DNA of 12,899 nucleotides from an uncultured Chloroflexota bacterium (GTDB lineage Bacteria; Chloroflexota; Limnocylindria; Limnocylindrales; CSP1-4), in contig CAIYZX010000486.1 of NCBI GenBank assembly GCA_903930745.1, positions 1 to 12,899 of the forward strand. The letters run 5' to 3'. Shown in pieces: positions 6,449 through 12,899 of this stretch (position 1 is its first letter; every line of letters starts with the position of its first letter). The translations under genes were made by a program, and so were the position numbers. The notes beneath the pieces were generated by a model. It saw nothing but the letters and a program-made list of their open reading frames with translations. It did not search any database and had not been told where the DNA came from.

Positions 6449-8766
6449 AGGAACCTCCTCACGATGTCGAGGAGGCTGCCGGAGTCGAAGTTGCTCTTCA
6501 CCACGTACGCGCTCGCCCCGGCCTCCAGCCCGCGGCTGCGGTCCTCGGGCGTGGCGAGCGAGGTCACGAGGACCACTGGAAGCGAGCCGAGGTGCTCGTC
6601 CGCGCGGATCGCGGAGGTGAGCTGGAGGCCGTTCATCCGCGGCATGTCAACGTCCGACACCACGAGATCGAATGCCTCCGTGTGCAGGCGCGAGAGCGCC
6701 TCCTCGCCGTCGACCGCGGTGGTGACGTCGTACCCCTCACCTGCGAGCAGGCTGCGCAACAGGGAGCGGGATGTGATGGAGTCGTCGGCCACGAGCAGGC
6801 GGCGCGCAGTCGCCGGGATGGCGGTGGGCTCCTGGGCCGGCGTGCCCGGCTCGCCGGCGAGGTGTCCGAGCGCGAGGCCGGCGAGATCCGCCGGGTCAAG
6901 CACGGGGACGATCTCTCCGCCGGCCCCGATGGAGACGCCGGCAACCGCGGGCACGCGGACGAGGAGCGGCCCCAGGTGCTTGAGGATGACCTCCTGCTCG
7001 TCCTGGACCGAGTCCACCAGCAGCGCCACTCGTCGCCCGTCCACCGCCAGGACCACGAGGGACCTGAGCGTCGAGGCATGGGCAGGCGCCGGGGCCGGCC
7101 CGGACACGGCTCCGCGCAGCTCCAGCAGGTCTCGAAGGCGCACGAGGGCCGTGGGGGCCCCGTTGATGGAGACGGACGGACGACCGTCGATGGTGGTGAT
7201 CTGCTCGGCCGGGATGAGCAGGACCCGGGCGATGGCCGCGCTCGGGATGATGACGGGACGACCCGCCACGCCCACGAGAACGCCGCGGAAGTTGGCCAGC
7301 GACAGGGGAATCTCGATCCGGAAGGTGGTGCCCTGGCCGGGGGCCGACTCTACGGCGATGGTGCCGTTGAGCTTGTGCACCTTCTCTCGCACGATTGCCA
7401 GGCCAAGACCACGCCCGGACAGGTCCGTCACCGTGGTCCGCGACGAGAGCCCGGATTCGAAGATAAGGCTGGAGGGGTCGTGTGCGGATCCACCGTCGGC
7501 GGGCTCCACGCCGGCGATCCCCATCTCCCGCGCAGCCTGCAGCACCCTTCCCCGGTCAATCCCGGCTCCGTCATCCGCGATGGCGAGCTCCACGCGGCCG
7601 TGCTGGGCTGCGGCGACCGTGATCGTGATGCTCGCCCGCTCAGGCTTGCCCACGTCTCGCCGGACCGCCGGTGTCTCGATGCCGTGGTCAACGGCATTGC
7701 GCAGGATGTGGAGCAGGGGGTCCTTGAGCTCTTCGAGGACCCGGCGATCCACCTCGATGTCCTCACCCAGGATGCGCACGTCCACGTCCTTGCCGTGCTG
7801 GCGGGCCATGTCGCGGACCGAGGGCGGGAACGTGGTGAGCAGGGACGAGCACGGCAGCAGCAGCACGCCGCGGGTTGCCGCAAGGACCCGGTCGGAGGTG
7901 GCGGCGAGCGACTGGGCATCGCGGGCGGCGAACGTCGCCAGGTTGCGGATCGCCTGGGCGTGATCGGCGAGACCCTGCGGATCGTCCTGCGCGGTCATCC
8001 GCGCGGCCAGCTCGCGGAGCTCCTGCGCCAACGACGCGGCGCTGTTCTTGGAGCCCACAAGCTGCTCCGCGTCGCGCATCAGGCCCGTGAGCTTGGTGAC
8101 CGTGACGCGGACGGTCTCAGCACCGGTGAGCGGACGTGGCGTTGCATGACCGGGCAGGCCGCGGAGCGGCCGAGGCGCCTGGCCAGGGATGGGTGCGGCG
8201 GACGCGATCGGATGGGCGGTGGCCGATCCGCCCTGGTCTGCGGCACCGGGAGCTGCAGGTGCCTCGGCGGGCGGGGGCGGCACGACCGTCGCCGCGGTCA
8301 CCGCGGTGGCCGATCCGCCCTGGTCTGCGGCACCGGGAGCTGCAGGTGCCTCGGCGGGCGGGGGCGGCACGACCGTCGCCGCGGTCACCGCGGGAATGTC
8401 CGTCGCCGCGGAGTCGGCCCCTGCCCCGGAGGATGGGTCGGCGCACAGGATCGCGAGGGTCCGGAGGGTCGCATGCGCCCTGTCCAGCTGCTGTGCCCCG
8501 GGCGCCTGCCGGGCACGCTGTGCCGCGGAGAACATGCCCTCCAACTCCGCGCAGAGGGCCTCCGCGCTCCGCAGGTCCACCGCGCGCGCCGCACCCTTCA
8601 GCGAGTGCGCCTCCCGGAACACCGTCTCCAGGAGGCCGTCGCGGTTGTCCGGCGACGCCGTCTCCAGGGCGACAAGTCCCGCGGCGATCGCAGCGATGTG
8701 CTCCTCCGCCTCAACCCGGAACGTCTCCCGGAGCTGGGCGAGGAAGCGGGCGCGCCGGTCATCCAT
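6445..8766 (-). CDS. cheA: CheA-REC hybrid chemosensory histidine kinase
   Basis: A 773-residue cytoplasmic kinase, the centre of the signalling complex. Domains in order: Hpt/P1 (about 5-105) with phosphorylated H54 in R-E-A-H-S-L-K-G-A; an Ala/Pro linker (112-212) in place of a P2 CheY/CheB-docking domain; dimerization region (about 217-310); HATPase/P4 with N-box H353-I-L-R-N-A-V-D-H-G, G1 D398-D-G-A-G-I-D and G2 G451-R-G-L-G-L; CheW-like P5 (about 490-630) that docks to CheW and MCP; and a C-terminal receiver (about 655-773) with D661/D662, D705, T735 and K757. CheA with a fused receiver is typical of FrzE and WspE. The ATG at 8766 is chosen because the Hpt domain begins directly after it and GGAG lies 7 nt upstream. 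Longer in-frame starts would overlap the MCP gene. The linker includes a perfect 29-residue duplication. The fused receiver may act as phosphate sink or as an output. Confidence 0.95.
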   Translation of the reverse strand: MDDRRARFLAQLRETFRVEAEEHIAAIAAGLVALETASPDNRDGLLETVFREAHSLKGAARAVDLRSAEALCAELEGMFSAAQRARQAPGAQQLDRAHATLRTLAILCADPSSGAGADSAATDIPAVTAATVVPPPPAEAPAAPGAADQGGSATAVTAATVVPPPPAEAPAAPGAADQGGSATAHPIASAAPIPGQAPRPLRGLPGHATPRPLTGAETVRVTVTKLTGLMRDAEQLVGSKNSAASLAQELRELAARMTAQDDPQGLADHAQAIRNLATFAARDAQSLAATSDRVLAATRGVLLLPCSSLLTTFPPSVRDMARQHGKDVDVRILGEDIEVDRRVLEELKDPLLHILRNAVDHGIETPAVRRDVGKPERASITITVAAAQHGRVELAIADDGAGIDRGRVLQAAREMGIAGVEPADGGSAHDPSSLIFESGLSSRTTVTDLSGRGLGLAIVREKVHKLNGTIAVESAPGQGTTFRIEIPLSLANFRGVLVGVAGRPVIIPSAAIARVLLIPAEQITTIDGRPSVSINGAPTALVRLRDLLELRGAVSGPAPAPAHASTLRSLVVLAVDGRRVALLVDSVQDEQEVILKHLGPLLVRVPAVAGVSIGAGGEIVPVLDPADLAGLALGHLAGEPGTPAQEPTAIPATARRLLVADDSITSRSLLRSLLAGEGYDVTTAVDGEEALSRLHTEAFDLVVSDVDMPRMNGLQLTSAIRADEHLGSLPVVLVTSLATPEDRSRGLEAGASAYVVKSNFDSGSLLDIVRRFL
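6454..6459 (-). promoter_or_regulatory. Ribosome binding site for the GTG start of cheB
   Basis: AGGAGG on the minus strand lies within the last codons of cheA, 5 nt before the cheB GTG. It confirms the non-ATG start and the GTGA overlap. Confidence 0.7.
8216..8393. repeat. Perfect 87-bp tandem duplication in the cheA linker
   Basis: Bases 8216-8306 and 8303-8393 are identical, giving two full 87-bp units (8216-8302 and 8303-8389) plus 4 bases. The unit is 29 codons and encodes CheA residues 127-155 and 156-184, an Ala/Pro-rich stretch with four consecutive prolines in each copy. Identity extends to synonymous positions, which points to a recent duplication or ongoing homogenisation. Confidence 0.95.
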
Positions 8767-8773
8767 TGATGGG

Positions 8774-8777
8774 CTCC
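8774..8777 (-). promoter_or_regulatory. Ribosome binding site deciding the cheA start
   Basis: GGAG on the minus strand lies 7 nt upstream of ATG 8766, inside the 52-bp gap after the MCP gene. It supports this ATG over longer in-frame starts. Confidence 0.5.
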
Positions 8778-8818
8778 GGTCCCGTGGTGCTGGTGGTGGG
8801 CGTGGACAGGCGCGTGGC

Positions 8819-10735
<1,917 letters not shown>

Positions 10736-10736
10736 G

Positions 10737-11300
10737 TCAACCCTCCACCGGCGCGGCCGGAACCCTCCGGGCCGACGGCCCGGAAACCCTCAGTTCGTCT
10801 GCGGCGAGCAGGCGCCCGCCGTCAAGGATGGCGAGGTCATCGCCGGAGATGCCCAGGAACAGGTGTGCCATGCGCCCTGCGAAGGCCGGCATGGAGGCGT
10901 CCGACGCCGGCGGAGGCACATCCGCCACGCCGTCGATCGTGTTGGCCCGGACGCCGAACTCCATGTGCCCGCCCCGCAACACCACCACCTGGTCGGCAGG
11001 CGATGGATCGGGGACGGGGAGGCCCAGGATCACGGCCAGGTCCACCACGGCGAGGATCCGGCCGCGCAGGACCAGCACCCCGTGAACGAACCGCGGCGTC
11101 ATTGGCAGCTGCGCGAGACCGTCCATGCGGCACGTCTCAAGAACGTGGCGGGTCTCAACCCCGAAGCGGCTCTCGCCCACGTGGAACCGCAGGACGGTCA
11201 TCCTGTCACCGTCCCCCGCTGTCCCGGCAGTGCGCCGGGCCATGTTGCGCGCACGCTCCTCGAGGATCCGCTGCACGGCTGCGTCCCCGATGTCAGCCAT
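10737..11300 (-). CDS. cheW: CheW-type scaffold protein
   Basis: A 187-residue adaptor that links MCP tips to CheA. An N-terminal helix of R-I-L-E-E-R-A-R-N-M-A-R-R type precedes a CheW SH3-like domain (about 34-172), recognisable by V-L-R-F-H-V, F-G-V-E-T-R-H-V-L-E, G-V-L-V-L-R-G-R-I-L-A-V-V-D-L (74-88) and F-L-G-I-S-G-D-D-L-A-I-L-D. It overlaps the 3' end of cheR by 8 bp and ends 1 bp before the MCP start. Its position directly after CheR-TPR matches that of WspD in Wsp operons. It is the second CheW here (the first is cut by the right edge). The two presumably differ in how they bind receptor or CheA, but sequence alone does not show how. Confidence 0.93.
   Translation of the reverse strand: MADIGDAAVQRILEERARNMARRTAGTAGDGDRMTVLRFHVGESRFGVETRHVLETCRMDGLAQLPMTPRFVHGVLVLRGRILAVVDLAVILGLPVPDPSPADQVVVLRGGHMEFGVRANTIDGVADVPPPASDASMPAFAGRMAHLFLGISGDDLAILDGGRLLAADELRVSGPSARRVPAAPVEG
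10741..10746 (-). promoter_or_regulatory. Ribosome binding site for the GTG start of the MCP
   Basis: GGAGGG on the minus strand, inside the last codons of cheW, lies 5 nt before the GTG at 10735. It confirms the non-ATG start. Confidence 0.65.
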
Positions 11301-12744
11301 GGAGCATCCTCGCGATGGTCTCCGAGAGACGGCCTGCCGTCAGGCCGTCCGACTCCGCCACCGGCTCGTCGCGGGACATCGACCGGAGGATTGCGAGGGC
11401 ACGCTCAAGGTGACGCCGCCGCTCGGCGTCCCGGCCGGCCCGGCGCGCGATGTCGGCGAGCGCCTGGTGGGCAAGGACGAATGACGGATCGATGGAGAGT
11501 GCGGCCCGCAGCGCCTCCGCCTGGTCGTCGGTCCGGCCGAGATCCCCGTGGATGGTGGCGAGCAGGTAGGCCGCCGATGCGCTGGGCGCCGGCGTCGCGA
11601 GCGCAGCCTGGCACAGCGGGATGGCGTCCTCCAGTCTGCCCTGGTCTGCCAGCGCACGGGCATCGGCGAGCAGATCGGCGGGTGCCGCGGGAGCGGCGGG
11701 CACGGGTGCGGGGTTGGGTGCCGCGGGAGCGGCGGGCACGGGCGCGGGGTTGGGTGCCGAGGGAGCCAGGGGATCGTCCATGCCTGGCACGTGGTGCCGG
11801 TGGTGCGTGGCCAGCCGGTGGTGGGCCGGATGGCGGTGGTGCTCAACCAGGCGGTGCGGCTCGGACAGCCGGTGGTGTGCGGGCGCGGACCCGCCCGCCG
11901 CCTTGCGGTAGATCAACGCTCCCCCGATGACCTCCACGGCGAAGAGGCCGCGGACGACGAGACCGCCCTCCGCCGGGCTCATGACCAGCACGCCGTCGTC
12001 CGCGAGCTCCGCGTGGAAACGCTCCAGCACCGCCCGCTGGTGATCCGGCGTCAGGTACATGATCACGTTGCGGCAGAAGATCACGTCCGTCTTCGGGTGG
12101 CGGCCCGCCCCCAGAGCGGACGGGGGCTCCACGAGGTTGCTCGACTCGAAGCGAACCATCCCACGCTCCCGCGGCAGGACCGCCCATGATCGTTCGTCAA
12201 TCCGCCGGCAGTGGCGTTCCGTGAACCAGGCAGGGGTGCCGCGGAACGACCAGCGCCCGTACACCGCATTGCGTGCCCGCTCCAGGGATCGCTCGTTGAT
12301 GTCCGTGCCCAGGATGTCGATGCGCCAGCTCCCAGGCTCCGGGACAGCGCGGAGGCACGAGACCGCCAGTGAGTACGCCTCCTCGCCGGTGCAGCAGCCC
12401 GCGCTCCACAGGCGCAGCTCCCGGGTGGTGCCGGCCCGGGCCGCCACGAGGCGCGGGAGGATGACCTGCTCCAGCGCGTCGAACGCGGCGGGCTCCCGGC
12501 GGAAGTACGTCTCGCTGACGGTGAGCGCCTCAACGACGGCCCGCCGGTCCGCGGGGGACAGGCTCCCGTCCACGATCCTTCGCGCGAGCAGTCCGGGATC
12601 CCCCAGGGAGAGGCTGGTGGCTGCGGCGAGCACGCCTCGCTCAAGGTCGCCCGCCCGCTCCTCCGGGAAGCTGAGGCCAACCTGGGAGGCGACCGCAGCC
12701 CGGACTCCTGCGAGCAGGGTTCGCTCCAACACCCCGCTGGTCAT
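11293..12744 (-). CDS. cheR: CheR methyltransferase with His-rich linker and C-terminal TPR region
   Basis: A 483-residue protein that should methylate MCP glutamates using S-adenosylmethionine. An N-terminal helical CheR domain leads to V76-S-E-T-Y-F-R-R-E, then the SAM-binding core: S114-A-G-C-C-T-G-E-E-A-Y-S, G146-T-D-I-N and F223-C-R-N-V-I-M-Y, ending near 282. A low-complexity linker follows, with 12 His in residues 290-318 and then a duplicated 12-residue Asn/Pro/Ala unit (332-355). The C-terminus (about 356-455) is made of helix pairs of TPR type (L-A-D-Q-G-R-L-E-D-A-I-P-L-C-Q-A-A-L and similar). CheR with a TPR tail matches WspC and FrzF, where the tail binds partner proteins or modulates activity. 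The ATG overlaps the upstream cheW stop as ATGA, and the 3' end overlaps the next cheW by 8 bp. Confidence 0.94.
   Translation of the reverse strand: MTSGVLERTLLAGVRAAVASQVGLSFPEERAGDLERGVLAAATSLSLGDPGLLARRIVDGSLSPADRRAVVEALTVSETYFRREPAAFDALEQVILPRLVAARAGTTRELRLWSAGCCTGEEAYSLAVSCLRAVPEPGSWRIDILGTDINERSLERARNAVYGRWSFRGTPAWFTERHCRRIDERSWAVLPRERGMVRFESSNLVEPPSALGAGRHPKTDVIFCRNVIMYLTPDHQRAVLERFHAELADDGVLVMSPAEGGLVVRGLFAVEVIGGALIYRKAAGGSAPAHHRLSEPHRLVEHHRHPAHHRLATHHRHHVPGMDDPLAPSAPNPAPVPAAPAAPNPAPVPAAPAAPADLLADARALADQGRLEDAIPLCQAALATPAPSASAAYLLATIHGDLGRTDDQAEALRAALSIDPSFVLAHQALADIARRAGRDAERRRHLERALAILRSMSRDEPVAESDGLTAGRLSETIARMLHG
11680..11761. repeat. 36-bp tandem repeat in the cheR linker
   Basis: The unit starting GGGTGCCGCGGGAGCGGCGG begins at 11680 and again at 11716. 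The two full copies differ at one position, and a partial third copy starts at 11752. The unit is 12 codons and gives the duplicated N-P-A-P-V-P-A-A-P-A-A-P in CheR. Confidence 0.9.
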
Positions 12745-12899
12745 GCGCCGGTCTCCGCGACGGCGGCGAGCGCCGTGTCCAGGGCCGCCTCGTCGTCCAG
12801 GGACAGCAGGAGTCCCAGGTCCTGGACCAGGACCAGGCCGTCCGGGAGCGTGACGGCACCCGCGATCAGGCCGTCGCCGGGCAGCGCCGGGCCGTCCCC
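12741..12899 (-). CDS. cheW: CheW-type scaffold protein, C-terminal part (cut by window edge)
   Basis: The frame enters at the right edge and gives 52 residues before a TGA at 12741-12743 that overlaps the cheR start as ATGA. The visible sequence, L-I-A-G-A-V-T-L-P-D-G-L-V-L-V-Q-D-L followed by L-L-S-L-D-D-E and a helix ending in A-L-A-A-V-A-E, is the typical last strand and C-terminal helix of CheW proteins. Its place directly before CheR-TPR corresponds to WspB. The start and most of the domain lie outside the window, and the operon therefore begins further upstream. Confidence 0.85.
   Translation of the reverse strand, partial: GDGPALPGDGLIAGAVTLPDGLVLVQDLGLLLSLDDEAALDTALAAVAETGA

Noticed and set aside
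5318..7963. Second long plus-strand open frame (about 880 codons) opposite cheB and cheA
   Set aside because: Antisense shadow of two well-supported genes, with no recognisable domain or ribosome binding site.
11680..11880. Possible CRISPR-like or satellite array from the GTGGTG and GGGTGCCGCGGG repeats
   Set aside because: The repeats are in frame within cheR, vary in spacing and have no unique spacers. They are coding linker repeats.
12641..12859. Open frame with an ATG start at the right edge overlapping the cut cheW
   Set aside because: Its translation is Arg/Ser/Trp-rich. The neighbouring frame, open to the edge, gives a clear CheW C-terminus and an ATGA junction with cheR.

Overview
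High-GC bacterial DNA (roughly 70% G+C, with G/C strongly preferred at third codon positions). The taxon cannot be fixed from sequence alone. A lipoprotein with a Ser/Pro/Thr linker, Ala/Pro-rich interdomain linkers and a flagellum-free chemosensory operon would suit a Chloroflexota-type soil or freshwater bacterium, but this is a guess. The window holds eight complete genes and two genes cut by its edges. No RNA gene, transposon, integrase or CRISPR array was seen.

Left part. On the minus strand at 1-217 is the N-terminus of a Fic-family protein carrying the Fic autoinhibitory motif. A 166-bp divergent spacer with repeated TTGTCGCT-like words and a 6-bp inverted repeat separates it from a plus-strand lipoprotein of the DUF1254/DUF1214 type (384-1874). 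That gene converges, 9 bp apart, on a minus-strand esterase of the hormone-sensitive-lipase (HSL) family (1884-2927).

Main part (2964-12899, all minus strand). This is one tightly packed operon. In transcription order it encodes CheW (only the C-terminus is in the window), CheR with a C-terminal TPR region, a second CheW, a membrane MCP, a CheA with a fused receiver, CheB, and a soluble hybrid histidine kinase REC-REC-HisKA-HATPase-REC. Junctions are overlaps or near-contacts: ATGA, 8 bp, 1 bp, 52 bp, GTGA and ATGA. The gene content (two CheWs, CheR-TPR, CheA-REC, CheB, no separate CheY, CheZ, CheC, CheD or flagellar gene) resembles Wsp- or Frz-like 'alternative cellular function' chemosensory systems. 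The difference is the last gene: where Wsp has a diguanylate cyclase, this operon has a three-receiver hybrid kinase.

How it probably works (inference). The MCP senses a ligand or membrane state through a four-helix-type outer domain. The two CheWs couple it to CheA, and CheR and CheB set its methylation. Phosphate from CheA His54 can go to CheA's own receiver, the CheB receiver, and the two N-terminal receivers of the hybrid kinase. The hybrid kinase has no transmembrane or PAS input of its own, so those receivers are its likely input. Its final output partner is not encoded here.

Most notable features: the N-terminal half of the hybrid kinase is a tandem duplication of a 176-residue receiver-plus-linker module; CheR contains a tract with 12 His in 29 residues; and interdomain linkers of CheA, CheR, CheB and the esterase each contain in-frame DNA tandem repeats (87, 36, 18 and 6 bp).
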